Shown: piece by piece, positions 34,402 through 47,744 of the stretch
Position numbering within the stretch: the stretch's first letter is position 1
Layout: the number at the start of each line of letters is the position of its first letter
DNA from: Phaeovulum vinaykumarii
GTDB lineage: Bacteria > Pseudomonadota > Alphaproteobacteria > Rhodobacterales > Rhodobacteraceae
Length of the DNA stretch: 64,000 nt
Reading direction: 5' to 3'
Assembly (NCBI RefSeq): GCF_900156695.1
Contig: NZ_FTOM01000003.1
Span: forward strand, 1-64,000
Made by a program: the position numbers and the translations under genes
Notes under the pieces: model-generated
What the model was told of the DNA's origin: nothing
Seen by the model: only the letters and a program-made list of their open reading frames with translations
Database searches by the model: none

Positions 34402-35871
34402 ATGTCCGACACCGCTTCCGGCGCCCAGGTCTCCGGCCTGACCGAAGCCGCCCACGAACCGGGGTTCCGCCAATCGGTGGAACTGATGTTCAACCGTGCC
34501 GTTTCGGTCATGGATCTCTCGCCCGGCCTGGTCGAGAAGATCCGCGTCTGCAATTCGACCTACACGGTGCGTTTCGGCGTGCGCCTGCGCGGGCAGATCC
34601 ACACCTTCACCGGCTATCGCTCGGTCCATTCCGAACACATGGAGCCCGTCAAGGGTGGCATCCGCTATGCGCTGGCGGTCGATCAGGACGAGGTCGAGGC
34701 GCTGGCCGCGCTGATGACGCTCAAATGCGCGCTGGTCGAGGTGCCCTTCGGCGGCTCGAAGGGGGGCTTGTGCATCGACCCCCGCGCCTGGGAGCCGCAC
34801 GAGCTGGAACAGATCACCCGCCGCTTCGCCTATGAGCTGATCAAGCGCGATCTCATCAATCCCGCCCAGAACGTGCCCGCCCCCGACATGGGCACCGGCG
34901 AACGCGAGATGGCCTGGATCGCCGACCAATATGCGCGGATGAACACCTCGGACATCAATGCGCGCGCCTGCGTGACCGGCAAGCCGCTCGAGGCGGGCGG
35001 CATCCACGGCCGGGTCGAGGCCACGGGCCGCGGCGTGCAATATGCGCTGCGCGAATTCTTCCGCCATCCGCGCGACGTCGGGCTGGCGCATCTGGAGGGC
35101 GGGCTTTCGGGCAAGCGCGTCGTGGTGCAGGGCCTGGGCAATGTGGGCAGCCATGCCGCGCGGTTCCTGGCGCTGGAAGATGACGTGCGCATCGTCGGCG
35201 TGGCCGAACGCGACGGCGGGCTGTGGGACGAGAACGGTCTCGATATCGAACAGGTGACCGCCTGGCTGCGCCAGACCGGCGGCGTCACCGGCTGTCCGGT
35301 CGGCACCTATGTCGAGGACGCGGCGGCATTGCTCGAGGCCGAATGCGATATCCTGATCCCCGCCGCGCTCGAGGGGGTGATCCACCGCGACAACGCCCCG
35401 CGGGTGCGCGCGCCGCTCATCATCGAGGCCGCCAACGGCCCCATCACCGCCGCGGCCGACGCGCTGCTGCGCGAGCGCGGCGTGGTCATCATCCCCGATC
35501 TCTATGCCAATGCCGGCGGGGTCACGGTGTCCTATTTCGAATGGGTCAAGAACCTCAGCCATATCCGCTTCGGGCGGATGCAGCGCCGGGCCGAGGAGGC
35601 GCGCAACCACCTGCTGGTCAACGAACTGGAACGGCTGTCGGCGGACAAGGGGCTGGGCTGGACGCTGGCACCCGATTTCAAGACGCGCTTCCTGCGCGGC
35701 GCGGACGAGCTGGAGCTGGTGCGCTCGGGGCTCGATGACACGATGCGCGACGCCTATCAGACCATGCGCGAGATCTGGCATGCGCGCGCCGAAGTGCCCG
35801 ACCTGCGCATGGCCGCCTATGTCACCGCGATCAGCCGGGTGGCGCGGTCCTACCAGACCAAGGGCCTGTGA
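34402..35871 (+). CDS. Glu/Leu/Phe/Val dehydrogenase (glutamate dehydrogenase)
   Basis: 489 residues from the ATG at 34402. The substrate-binding and catalytic region has VKGGIRYALAVDQDEV, LKCALVEVPFGGSKGG and PAPDMGTGEREMAWI, and the nucleotide fold has VVQGLGNVGSHAARFL. The enzyme interconverts glutamate and 2-oxoglutarate plus ammonia. The sequence does not settle whether NAD or NADP is used. The in-frame extension upstream of 34402 has no ribosome site and lies in the promoter region. It is apparently monocistronic, with a hairpin before dnaG. Confidence 0.88.
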   Translation: MSDTASGAQVSGLTEAAHEPGFRQSVELMFNRAVSVMDLSPGLVEKIRVCNSTYTVRFGVRLRGQIHTFTGYRSVHSEHMEPVKGGIRYALAVDQDEVEALAALMTLKCALVEVPFGGSKGGLCIDPRAWEPHELEQITRRFAYELIKRDLINPAQNVPAPDMGTGEREMAWIADQYARMNTSDINARACVTGKPLEAGGIHGRVEATGRGVQYALREFFRHPRDVGLAHLEGGLSGKRVVVQGLGNVGSHAARFLALEDDVRIVGVAERDGGLWDENGLDIEQVTAWLRQTGGVTGCPVGTYVEDAAALLEAECDILIPAALEGVIHRDNAPRVRAPLIIEAANGPITAAADALLRERGVVIIPDLYANAGGVTVSYFEWVKNLSHIRFGRMQRRAEEARNHLLVNELERLSADKGLGWTLAPDFKTRFLRGADELELVRSGLDDTMRDAYQTMREIWHARAEVPDLRMAAYVTAISRVARSYQTKGL

Positions 35872-35886
35872 CCCCCGAGTTCCTGT

Positions 35887-35922
35887 GATCCCCAATTGTC
35901 CGTGATCGGGCACGGGGGGATC
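35887..35922 (+). terminator. nested hairpin between gdh and dnaG
   Basis: GATCCCC and GGGGATC enclose a second stem CCGTG/CACGG with an ATCGGG loop. It begins 16 bases after the gdh stop. It lacks a T-run, so it may be a terminator or simply an RNA structure. Confidence 0.4.
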
Positions 35923-36050
35923 GGACAACATCTGTTCGGACAAGGCGCGAGCACGCTGGAAGGGGCCGCCCGCGTGCCCCCTTTCGCGGCCCGGCGAAAC
36001 CTCTCTGTCGCCTCTCGACTTGGGCGGCGCTCCCCCGGATACTGCGCGCC

Positions 36051-38033
36051 ATGAGTCTGCCACCCGGATTTCTCGACGAATTGCGCAACCGCGTCCCGAT
36101 CAGCCAGATCGTGGGGCGCAAGGTGACGTGGGATCTGAAGAAATCGAACCAGGGGCGGGGCGACTGGTGGGCGCCTTGCCCCTTTCACCACGAAAAGACC
36201 GCGTCCTTTCATGCCGATGACCGCAAGGGCTTCTACCATTGCTTCGGCTGCCATGCGAGCGGCGACGCGCTGACCTTCCTGCGCGAGGCCGAGGGAATGT
36301 CCTTCATGGAGGCGGTCGAGGTGATGGCGCGCGAGGCCGGCATGGAGATGCCCGCGCGCGACCCCGCCCAGGCCAGGCGCGAGGATCGCCGGGCCGAGCT
36401 GGCGCGCCTGATGGACGAGGCCGTGCGCCATTACCGGGTGCAGCTCAAGGGCGCGGCCGGGGCCGAGGCGCGGGCCTATCTGGCGCGCCGGCGCCTGTCC
36501 GAGGCCGCGATCGAGACCTTCGAGATCGGCTTTGCCCCCGACCAGCGGCAGGGCCTCTTTGCCACGCTGACCCAGCGCGGCGCCGACCCCGAACGCGTGA
36601 TCGAGGCCGGCCTTGCCGCCCGCCCCGACGACGGCCGCGCCCCCTATGACCGCTTCCGCGGGCGCATCATCTTCCCGATCCGCGACGCGCGCGGGCGCTG
36701 CATCGGGCTGGGCGGGCGCGCGATGGACCCGAACGCACGGGCGAAATATCTCAACTCGCCCGAGACGCCGCTCTTTGACAAGGGGCGCGCGCTCTACAAC
36801 ATCGCCCGCGCGCGCGAGGCCTGCGGACGCGGCGCGCCGCTGGTGGTCTGCGAAGGGTACATGGACGTGATCGCCATGGCGGAAGGCGGGTTCGAAGGCG
36901 CGGTCGCGCCGCTCGGGACCGCTGTCACCGAAGACCAGCTGCGGCTGATGTGGCGCATCCACGACGAGCCGGTGATCGCGCTGGACGGCGACACCGCGGG
37001 CTTGCGCGCGGCGCATCGGGTGATCGACCTGGCGCTGCCGCTCCTCGAGGCCGGCAAGGGGCTGCGCTTCGTGGTGCTGCCGGGCGGGCAAGACCCCGAC
37101 GATCTGATCCGTGCCGAGGGCCGCGAGGCCATGGCCGCGCTTCTGAAGGAGGCCCGGCCGATGGTCGACCTGCTCTGGGCGCGCGAGACCGAAGGCCAGG
37201 TCTTCGACAGCCCCGAACGCCGCGCGGGGCTGGACAAGCGGCTGCGCGCGCTGATCGGGCGGATCCAGGATCCGGGCCTGCGCGGCCATTACGGCGCCGA
37301 GATCGAGCGGTTGCGCGCGGCCTTGTTCGGCGCGGCCACGCCGGGCCGGTCGCGGCGCAGCGGGCCCGAGACCGGCGGCGGCTGGCAGGGCGGGCGCAAG
37401 GGGCAGGGCGGCTGGTTCCCCGCGGACGGCCGCTTCCGCCCCGGCAATGCCCCTTCGCCGGGGGTTCTGCCCGCGACCCGCGCCTCGAGCCTGTCGGCCC
37501 CCGGCGCGCGCATCGTCGAGGATGTGCAGGAAACCACCATCCTGGCGATCCTGGCCGCCCATCCCGATCAGATCGAGGCGGTCGAGAGCCGGCTCGAGGT
37601 GCTGGCCATGTCGACCCCCGACCGCGAGGCGCTGCTGCATGCGCTGCTGGCCCAGAGCCAGCACGGCGACGATCTGCCCCCCGATTGCGCGGCAAGCCTT
37701 GAAAGCCTGCGCCGGCTTCCCCATGTGCGCATTTCGCCCGCCGCGCGCCCCGAGGCCGCGCCCGATTTCGTGCGCGCGGTGCTGGAGGAAACGCTGGCCC
37801 GGCTGATCGCGGCGCGGGCCTGCCCGGCCGAGATCGCCGAAGCGATGGAACAGATCGAGGGGCTGGCCGACGAGGGGCTGACCTGGCGGCTGAGCCAGAC
37901 CGCGCAGGAGCGGCGCCGGGCCGAGCGGCTGTCGCTCGAGCAGGCCGAGGAAAAGGGCGAGAACCACGCCGAGCTTTCGGGCCGGATACGGGCATTGATC
38001 GAGGGACAGGCATGGCGCAAGCACCGCGATTGA
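36051..38033 (+). CDS. dnaG: DNA primase
   Basis: 660 residues. The N-terminal CHC2 zinc finger ([13 protein letters not shown] ... [10 protein letters not shown]), the Toprim catalytic core ([16 protein letters not shown] and [12 protein letters not shown]) and a C-terminal DnaB-interacting helical domain after a Gly/Arg-rich linker (about residues 440-490) are all present. It makes RNA primers at the replication fork. It is followed by rpoD after 247 bases, the classic dnaG-rpoD arrangement; rpsU is not in front of it here. Confidence 0.96.
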   Translation: MSLPPGFLDELRNRVPISQIVGRKVTWDLKKSNQGRGDWWAPCPFHHEKTASFHADDRKGFYHCFGCHASGDALTFLREAEGMSFMEAVEVMAREAGMEMPARDPAQARREDRRAELARLMDEAVRHYRVQLKGAAGAEARAYLARRRLSEAAIETFEIGFAPDQRQGLFATLTQRGADPERVIEAGLAARPDDGRAPYDRFRGRIIFPIRDARGRCIGLGGRAMDPNARAKYLNSPETPLFDKGRALYNIARAREACGRGAPLVVCEGYMDVIAMAEGGFEGAVAPLGTAVTEDQLRLMWRIHDEPVIALDGDTAGLRAAHRVIDLALPLLEAGKGLRFVVLPGGQDPDDLIRAEGREAMAALLKEARPMVDLLWARETEGQVFDSPERRAGLDKRLRALIGRIQDPGLRGHYGAEIERLRAALFGAATPGRSRRSGPETGGGWQGGRKGQGGWFPADGRFRPGNAPSPGVLPATRASSLSAPGARIVEDVQETTILAILAAHPDQIEAVESRLEVLAMSTPDREALLHALLAQSQHGDDLPPDCAASLESLRRLPHVRISPAARPEAAPDFVRAVLEETLARLIAARACPAEIAEAMEQIEGLADEGLTWRLSQTAQERRRAERLSLEQAEEKGENHAELSGRIRALIEGQAWRKHRD

Positions 38034-38109
38034 AACGACCACCGCTCCGGCGGCCCCGAACGGGAAAAACTCCCGTCACAAGGGCGCAAAGGACCGTTTT
38101 CGCCCCTGT

Positions 38110-38169
38110 GATTCGGCGTCTCGATTCGATAACAAGTTCGGTAATGATTCGCCTGAATACCCTGATTCG
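38110..38169 (+). repeat. four GATTCG repeats in the rpoD leader
   Basis: GATTCG occurs at 38110, 38123, 38146 and 38164 within 60 AT-richer bases of the 247-base dnaG-rpoD gap, three times as TGATTCG. The copies are in the same orientation at uneven spacing. They may be regulatory or promoter-related; I cannot assign a factor. Confidence 0.45.
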
Positions 38170-38280
38170 CTCCGTTTCCAGACTTGCGCCGCCGGAGCCC
38201 TCCCCGGCGTGCGGTCGATTGCGGAACGCCTAAGACCTTCTCCCGACACTCGCCAGACGACCACCCGCCCAAGGAATGCA

Positions 38281-40268
<1,988 letters not shown>

Positions 40269-40272
<4 letters not shown>

Positions 40273-40337
40273 CGCCCGGCGGCGTCACCGTCTCGAAGAT
40301 ACCGGGCCCGTGCGTTCTCTTGCGCCGGGCCCGTTTT
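40269..40337 (+). terminator. rpoD terminator (two hairpins)
   Basis: A first hairpin GTGACGCC-CGGC-GGCGTCAC overlaps the rpoD stop codon. A second pairs CGGGCCCG at 40303-40310 with CGGGCCCG at 40326-40333 and is followed directly by TTTT, a standard factor-independent terminator. Confidence 0.75.
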
Positions 40338-40426
40338 CCGTTCGAGCTGGCCCAAATATCCCGGGGGTGAATTTGCGCGCCCCGCGCAAAGAGGGGGCAG
40401 CGCCCCCTTTGCTACCCCGAAACACG

Positions 40427-40458
40427 AAAAAACCGGCCGCGCCTGAACGCGACCGGTT
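40427..40458 (-). terminator. pucBA terminator
   Basis: On the minus strand AACCGGTCGCG pairs with CGCGGCCGGTT (one G-U pair, 6-base loop) and is followed by a run of six T residues. It lies 32 bases beyond the pucA stop. A smaller GGTCT/AGACC hairpin sits between them. Confidence 0.8.
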
Positions 40459-40489
40459 GAAGCAAGGTCTGAAAAAGACCGCAGCCGGA

Positions 40490-40900
40490 TTATTCAGCGG
40501 CCGGGGCTTCTTCCGCAGCCGGAGCTTCCTCAGCAGCCGGGGCCTCTTCCGCAGCCGGAGCGGCTTCTTCGGCGGGCGCTTCTTCAGCGGCCGGAACAGC
40601 TTCCTCAGCCGGGGCTTCTTCCGCGGCCGGGGCTTCCTCGGCGGCCGGAGCAGCTTCTTCCGCAGCCGGGGCTTCTTCCACCACGACCACTTCCTCAACC
40701 ACGACTTCTTCCACCACGGCCGGCGCTTCGGTCACCGCCGGGGCCTCGACCACGGCCGAGCCCTGGTAATAGGCACCCATCCAGGTGGTGTTCTTGACGA
40801 TCATGTAGTGCACGGCAAAGGACGACAGCGCCACGGCACCCAGGAACAGCGGAACGCCGACGGTCGGTTTGACCACCAGCCAGATGCTCGAGTTATTCAT
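40490..40900 (-). CDS. pucA: LH2 (B800-850) antenna alpha chain with long C-terminal tail
   Basis: 136 residues; ordinary LH2 alpha chains have about 50-60. Residues 1-48 are a normal alpha chain: WLVVKPTVG, one membrane helix, the bacteriochlorophyll ligand H31 and tyrosines 44/45 that tune the B850 pigments. Residues 50-136 are an added tail made only of Ala, Glu, Pro and Val, largely as EEAPAA-type repeats, strongly acidic and on the periplasmic side. The ribosome site overlaps the pucB stop. The frame has no stop or shift in the tail and ends in a proper TAA before a strong terminator, so the extension is probably real. Confidence 0.9.
   Translation of the reverse strand: MNNSSIWLVVKPTVGVPLFLGAVALSSFAVHYMIVKNTTWMGAYYQGSAVVEAPAVTEAPAVVEEVVVEEVVVVEEAPAAEEAAPAAEEAPAAEEAPAEEAVPAAEEAPAEEAAPAAEEAPAAEEAPAAEEAPAAE
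40493..40690 (-). repeat. in-frame tandem repeats encoding the PucA tail
   Basis: Imperfect tandem units of 18 to 24 bases, variations on GGGGCTTCTTCCGCAGCCGG as read on the plus strand, run through this stretch. Unit length is always a multiple of three, so slippage would alter tail length without breaking the frame. Confidence 0.8.
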
Positions 40901-40914
40901 AGCTCAGTTCCCCC

Positions 40915-41070
40915 TCAGCCCAGCCACGGCGTGGCGATCGCCGCCAGAAAATGCGCCAGCAGCGCGATACCGCCGAAAACGCGGGTGCCCAGCACCAGCT
41001 GCGCTTGCACTTCCTCGGCTTCGGCCAGGGTCAGGCCCGTCGGCCAGACTTTGTTCGGATCATCGGTCAT
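40915..41070 (-). CDS. pucB: LH2 (B800-850) antenna beta chain
   Basis: 51 residues, starting at 41070 behind a GAGGGGAGA ribosome site. The sequence begins MTDDPNKVWPTGLTLAEAEE, has the GTRVFGG arginine segment and the B850-binding H40 in AHFLAAIATPWLG. In most LH2 beta chains a histidine follows the AEEV/EEL segment (position 22 here) and lies near the B800 pigment; this protein has glutamine there, followed by alanine in place of lysine. It pairs with PucA, encoded 14 bases downstream. No pucC assembly gene follows. Confidence 0.92.
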   Translation of the reverse strand: MTDDPNKVWPTGLTLAEAEEVQAQLVLGTRVFGGIALLAHFLAAIATPWLG

Positions 41071-41172
41071 GGGTCGTCTCCCCTCACGGTGTTCGACTGC
41101 GTCGGACCCCCGGACGCGGCTGCGCCACATGCCCCGCGGCAGCGCGGAACGGTAAAAGGGGTCGGCCTGCAC

Positions 41173-41201
41173 AGCCTATCACGGAAACGTGAGCCTCGCA
41201 A
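41173..41201 (-). promoter_or_regulatory. candidate pucBA promoter with internal dyad
   Basis: On the minus strand TTGCGA (41196-41201) and TAGGCT (41173-41178) are separated by 17 bases, about 100 bases upstream of pucB. The spacer contains TCACG-TTTC-CGTGA, an inverted repeat at 41179-41192 that could bind a repressor. No TGT-N12-ACA (PpsR) or FNR-type site was found, so this stays tentative. Confidence 0.35.
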
Positions 41202-41267
41202 TCGGGTCTGGGTGCGACCTATTGTGCTCCGGCAACACCTCCGGCAACCGCGTGCGCGGCGGCGGGA

Positions 41268-41723
41268 TCAGGCCCCGCTTGCCGGCGCGGGCGGCAGCGC
41301 GCCGGCATCGCGCAGCGCCGCAATCGTGGCGTCCAGCGCCAGCAGCACCGAGGCATGGCGATGCGGATATTCATTCGCCGCGCGCAAGGCCTCGAACGCG
41401 GCAAAGGGCGGCGCGGGCACCGGCCCGCCTTTCAGCATCGCCGCAAGATCGGCGCGCGCGGCCCAGATCTCGTCGGGACTGCGCCCCAGAACGGCGCCGC
41501 CCAGCACCCCCGCCGCCGCCTGACCCAGCGCGCAAGCCTGCACCTCTTGCGCAAATTCCGAAATCCGCCCGCCCTCCAGGCACAGCTCCACCGCCACCTC
41601 CGAGCCGCAGGTCGGCGATCGCGCCACGCCGCGCCCCTGTGGCGCCGGCAATCGGCCCAGATGCGGGATCGCGGCGGCCAGCGCCAGCACTTGCGTCGAA
41701 TAGAGCTTCACCAGATCCGTCAT
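41268..41723 (-). CDS. NifU/IscU-like iron-sulfur scaffold homologue
   Basis: 151 residues with the NifU N-terminal fold. The first conserved cysteine (C39 in PTCGSEV) and the second (C64 in QACALGQ) are present, but the Asp normally after Cys-Gly is serine, and where the third cysteine is expected the sequence reads HRHASVLLALDA. It may carry clusters weakly or serve another role. It lies 59 bases from the divergent hisI and upstream of pucBA on the same strand, separated by 197 bases, so co-transcription with pucBA is unlikely. Confidence 0.75.
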   Translation of the reverse strand: MTDLVKLYSTQVLALAAAIPHLGRLPAPQGRGVARSPTCGSEVAVELCLEGGRISEFAQEVQACALGQAAAGVLGGAVLGRSPDEIWAARADLAAMLKGGPVPAPPFAAFEALRAANEYPHRHASVLLALDATIAALRDAGALPPAPASGA

Positions 41724-41782
41724 GGTCTTCCCTCGTGGCCGGCGCTAGAGAGGGGCCGCCCCTCAGCCAGGAGAGATAGCCC

Positions 41783-42142
41783 ATGCCCTTCGACCCTTCC
41801 AGCCTGCGCTTCGACACCAACGGCCTGATCCCCGCCATCGCCCAGGACGCCGAAACCGGCGAGGTGCTGATGATGGCCTGGATGAATGCCCAATCCGTGG
41901 CCCGCACGCTCGAGACCGGGCGCGTCACCTATTGGTCGCGCTCGCGCCAGAGCTTCTGGGTCAAGGGCGAAAGCTCGGGGCATCTGCAACATCTGGTCGA
42001 GATGCGCGTGGATTGCGACCGCGACTGCCTGCTGGTGCTGGTCCGCCAGGAGGGGCCGGCCTGCCACACCAACCGCCGCTCGTGCTTCTACACGGCCATC
42101 CGCGACGGCGCGGAAACCGAGATCATGAAGCCGATGCTCTAG
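41783..42142 (+). CDS. hisI: phosphoribosyl-AMP cyclohydrolase
   Basis: 119 residues. It opens the purine ring of phosphoribosyl-AMP in the third step of histidine synthesis. Zinc and magnesium site residues are visible in EMRVDCDRDCLLV and ACHTNRRSCFY, and WMNAQSVARTLETG is family-typical. It is a stand-alone HisI without the HisE domain, as usual in alphaproteobacteria. The stop overlaps the stop of gluQ on the other strand by four bases. Confidence 0.95.
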   Translation: MPFDPSSLRFDTNGLIPAIAQDAETGEVLMMAWMNAQSVARTLETGRVTYWSRSRQSFWVKGESSGHLQHLVEMRVDCDRDCLLVLVRQEGPACHTNRRSCFYTAIRDGAETEIMKPML

Positions 42143-43011
42143 GCGCCGATCTGGGCCGCGATCATCGCGCGGATATCGGCCGGGGAGGCGCCCTCGGCGC
42201 GCAAGGTCGCCAGCGCGCGCGCGTCGTCGCGCTTGGCCAGACGCTTGCCGGCATCGTCGCGGATCAGCGCATGATGGTGATAGGCCGGGACCGGCAGGTC
42301 AAGAAGTGCCTGCAACAGCACATGGAGGAAGGTCGCCTCGAAAAGATCGGCGCCGCGCGTCACCTCGGTGATGCCCTGCGCAGCATCGTCCACCACGACC
42401 GCCAGATGATAGGCCGCGCCCATGTCGCGCCGCCACAAGATCACGTCGCCACAGCCCGCGACCAGCCAGTCGGGGTCGGGGCGGTGGCACCCGGCATGAA
42501 GCGCGCCAGTCTCGGTGAAGCTGGGCAGGCGGGGCAGGGCGGCCAGCGCCCGGCGCATATCAAGCCGGATCGCGTCGCCGGGGGCGGCCTCGGCCATCGG
42601 CCGGCCGCGGCAGGTGCCGGGATAGACCAGACCGTCGGGCCCCGCGACGGGCGCCCCTTCCTGGGGGGCGGAAAGCGCCGCGCGGATATCGCCGCGCGTG
42701 CAGCGGCAGGGATAGGTCAGCCCGCGCGCCGCCAGCCGAACGAGCGCCGCGCGATAGACCGCCGCGCGTTCCGACTGGCGCCAGACCTGCGGCGCCCAGT
42801 CAAGCCCCAGCCAGGCCAGATCGCGGAAGATCGCGGCCTCGTGTTCGGGGCGGCAGCGGGCGCGGTCCAGATCCTCGATGCGGATCAGGAATTCGCCCGG
42901 ATCGGCGCGCCCCTGCGCCACCAGCGCCGCATGCGCATGGCCCAGATGCAAGAGCCCCGTGGGCGAGGGCGCAAAGCGCGTGCGTCTCAGCCCTGCGCGT
43001 CCAGCAGCCAT
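42139..43011 (-). CDS. gluQ: glutamyl-Q tRNA(Asp) synthetase
   Basis: 290 residues: the catalytic domain of glutamyl-tRNA synthetase without the anticodon-binding part, the mark of Glu[17 protein letters not shown] carries the HIGH-like motif and GKRLAKRD the KMSKS-like loop. CRC and a later CRGR could bind zinc. It attaches glutamate to queuosine in tRNA(Asp). It starts within the last codons of trmFO on the same strand, so both tRNA-modification genes are coupled. Confidence 0.92.
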   Translation of the reverse strand: MAAGRAGLRRTRFAPSPTGLLHLGHAHAALVAQGRADPGEFLIRIEDLDRARCRPEHEAAIFRDLAWLGLDWAPQVWRQSERAAVYRAALVRLAARGLTYPCRCTRGDIRAALSAPQEGAPVAGPDGLVYPGTCRGRPMAEAAPGDAIRLDMRRALAALPRLPSFTETGALHAGCHRPDPDWLVAGCGDVILWRRDMGAAYHLAVVVDDAAQGITEVTRGADLFEATFLHVLLQALLDLPVPAYHHHALIRDDAGKRLAKRDDARALATLRAEGASPADIRAMIAAQIGA

Positions 43012-44345
43012 TGGCCGAAGGCCTCCTTGGCGCGGGCGGTATAGGCGGGATAGCGCGTGGCCCGGCCCCGGCGCCCGCCCCTGGCCTCGATCGGCGGGAA
43101 CAGCCCGAAGTTCACGTTCATCGGCTGGAAGCTGCGCGCCTCGGCGCCGCCGGTGATGTGATGGACCAGCGCCCCGGTCGCGGTCTCGGGGCCGGGCGGG
43201 GGCAGGTCGCGCCCCTGGAGCGCCGCCGCCGCCATGCGCCCGGCCAGAAGCCCCATCGCCGCGCTTTCGACATAGCCCTCGACCCCGGTGATCTGCCCGG
43301 CAAAGCGCAGATGCGGATGCGATTTCAGCCGCATGCGGTCATCGAGCAGGGTCGGCGAATTCAGGAAGGTGTTGCGGTGGATGCCGCCCAGCCGCGCGAA
43401 GGCGGCCTCGCGCAGACCGGGGATCATGCGGAACACCTCGAGCTGGGCACCGTATTTCATCTTCGTCTGGAAGCCGACGATGTTGTAGAGCGTCCCCAGC
43501 GCATTGTCGCGACGCAGTTGCACCACGGCATAGGGCTTCTGCTCGGGGCAATGCGGGTTGGTCAGCCCCACGGGCTTCATCGGCCCGAAGCGCAACGTGT
43601 CGCGCCCGCGCTCGGCCATCACCTCGATCGGCAGGCAGCCGTCGAAATAGCCCGCCGTCTCGCCGTCGTGGAACTCGGTCTTCTCGGCGGCCAGGAGCGC
43701 GTCGATGAAGGCCTCGTAATCGTCGCGCGTCATCGGACAGTTGATATAGGCCTTCTGTTCGTCCTCGGTGTCGCCCTTGTCATAGCGGCTCTGGCGCCAG
43801 GCGATGTCCATGTCGATCGTGTCGGCGTGCACGATGGGGGCGATCGCGTCGAAGAAGGCCAGCGACGCGCGCCCGGTCGCCGCGGCGATCGCCTGCCCCA
43901 GCGCGTCGGAGGTCAGGGGCCCCGTGGCGATGATCCACTGCCCGTCCCGCGGCAGATCGGTGATCTCGCCCGGGACGAAGCGGATCCGCGGATGGGCGCG
44001 CAGCCGTTCGGTGACGGCTTCGGCAAAGGCCTCGCGGTCCACGGCCAGCGCGCCTCCCGCGGGCAGACGGTGACGGTCGGCCATCTCCATGATGAGGCCA
44101 CTCGCCGCGCGCATCTCCCAATGCAGAAGGCCGACGGCGTTCTTCTCGTCATCGTCCGAGCGGAAGGAATTCGAGCAGACCATCTCGGCGCACAGGCCGG
44201 TGCGATGGGCAAAGGTGCCCCGTTCGGGGCGCATCTCGTGCAAGGTGACGGGCACGCCGGCTTGGGCGGCCTGCCAGGCGGCTTCCGAGCCCGCAAGGCC
44301 CGCGCCGACGATATGGAGCGTTTGGGTAGAATGCGTTTCGGTCAT
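42987..44345 (-). CDS. trmFO: methylenetetrahydrofolate-tRNA (uracil-5-)-methyltransferase
   Basis: 452 residues. The FAD-binding start [15 protein letters not shown], the [16 protein letters not shown] segment with the first functional cysteine and [14 protein letters not shown] with the second are all as in TrmFO. It makes ribothymidine at position 54 of tRNA using methylenetetrahydrofolate and FADH2. It overlaps the start of gluQ and is separated from the next upstream gene by 118 bases. Confidence 0.96.
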   Translation of the reverse strand: MTETHSTQTLHIVGAGLAGSEAAWQAAQAGVPVTLHEMRPERGTFAHRTGLCAEMVCSNSFRSDDDEKNAVGLLHWEMRAASGLIMEMADRHRLPAGGALAVDREAFAEAVTERLRAHPRIRFVPGEITDLPRDGQWIIATGPLTSDALGQAIAAATGRASLAFFDAIAPIVHADTIDMDIAWRQSRYDKGDTEDEQKAYINCPMTRDDYEAFIDALLAAEKTEFHDGETAGYFDGCLPIEVMAERGRDTLRFGPMKPVGLTNPHCPEQKPYAVVQLRRDNALGTLYNIVGFQTKMKYGAQLEVFRMIPGLREAAFARLGGIHRNTFLNSPTLLDDRMRLKSHPHLRFAGQITGVEGYVESAAMGLLAGRMAAAALQGRDLPPPGPETATGALVHHITGGAEARSFQPMNVNFGLFPPIEARGGRRGRATRYPAYTARAKEAFGQWLLDAQG

Positions 44346-44463
44346 GGCGCGGGTTTAGCCGTGCGCGCGCCGATTGCAAGCCCCGTGCGCGGGCGCCCGG
44401 CGCCACGCGGACCCGCCTATACCCGATAGACCGCCGATCACGGACATGCCGCGGGGAGGGGCG

Positions 44464-44814
44464 TCAGATGATCGCCATCCGCTCGACCCGCTCGGCGTCG
44501 GGATAGGGGCGATAGAGCGCGATCTTGCGCGCCCCGATCAGCTGATGCATGTGCTCGTATTTGCGCGCGGCATCTTCGTCGCCCGAGCCCAGATAGCTGA
44601 AGGCGCGGTCGAACTGGGCCATGTTCTCGACCTCGATCTCCAGCAGGAAATCCAGATAGGTGTCCGAGGCCAGCCCCATCTTGCGGCGCAACAGCCGCCA
44701 GTCGGAAATCACCCCCGCCGCGCGCAGATGTTCCATCCAGTTGTCGACCGCGGCGGCAAAGACCAGCGCCTTGGCGTCGTCCTTCAGTTCGATCATGCAG
44801 TGATACAGGTTCAT
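44464..44814 (-). CDS. conserved hypothetical protein (DUF6614-like)
   Basis: 116 residues from the ATG at 44814, which has GGGAGG at good spacing; an in-frame start 11 codons earlier lacks one. The protein begins MNLYHCMIELKDDAK and has an alternating alpha/beta pattern ending in ALYRPYPDAERVERM, consistent with a small ferredoxin-like or dimeric barrel fold. I associate it with DUF6614 from memory. No catalytic residues are evident and the neighbours (trmFO, gyrA) give no functional hint. Confidence 0.7.
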   Translation of the reverse strand: MNLYHCMIELKDDAKALVFAAAVDNWMEHLRAAGVISDWRLLRRKMGLASDTYLDFLLEIEVENMAQFDRAFSYLGSGDEDAARKYEHMHQLIGARKIALYRPYPDAERVERMAII

Positions 44815-44922
44815 GGCGACCTCCCAACTATCGGGAAAGTGAACCACGACACCTTTTAGAAAGACTTAAATCCCGCCGCGAAACGCCGAATATCGCGTCA
44901 ATTTCGGCTGAAATGCAAGAAA

Positions 44923-44947
44923 GGCCGGCGCTTTGCAGGCGCCGGCC
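44923..44947 (-). terminator. gyrA terminator
   Basis: A perfect 9-bp stem GGCCGGCGC/GCGCCGGCC with a 7-base loop, followed on the minus strand by TTTCTT, lies 29 bases past the gyrA stop. Confidence 0.8.
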
Positions 44948-44975
44948 CTGTCTTCAGGCGGAAGGGAAGGCGCGC

Positions 44976-47744
<2,769 letters not shown>

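Noticed and set aside
40493-40690. CRISPR-like or minisatellite array
   Set aside because: The units are tandem, imperfect and in frame within pucA; there are no unique spacers.
41071-41267. PpsR/CrtJ or FNR-type sites before pucB
   Set aside because: The nearest matches are TGT-N9-ACA and TGT-N12-GAC, which do not meet the TGT-N12-ACA consensus, and no TTGAT-N4-ATCAA occurs.
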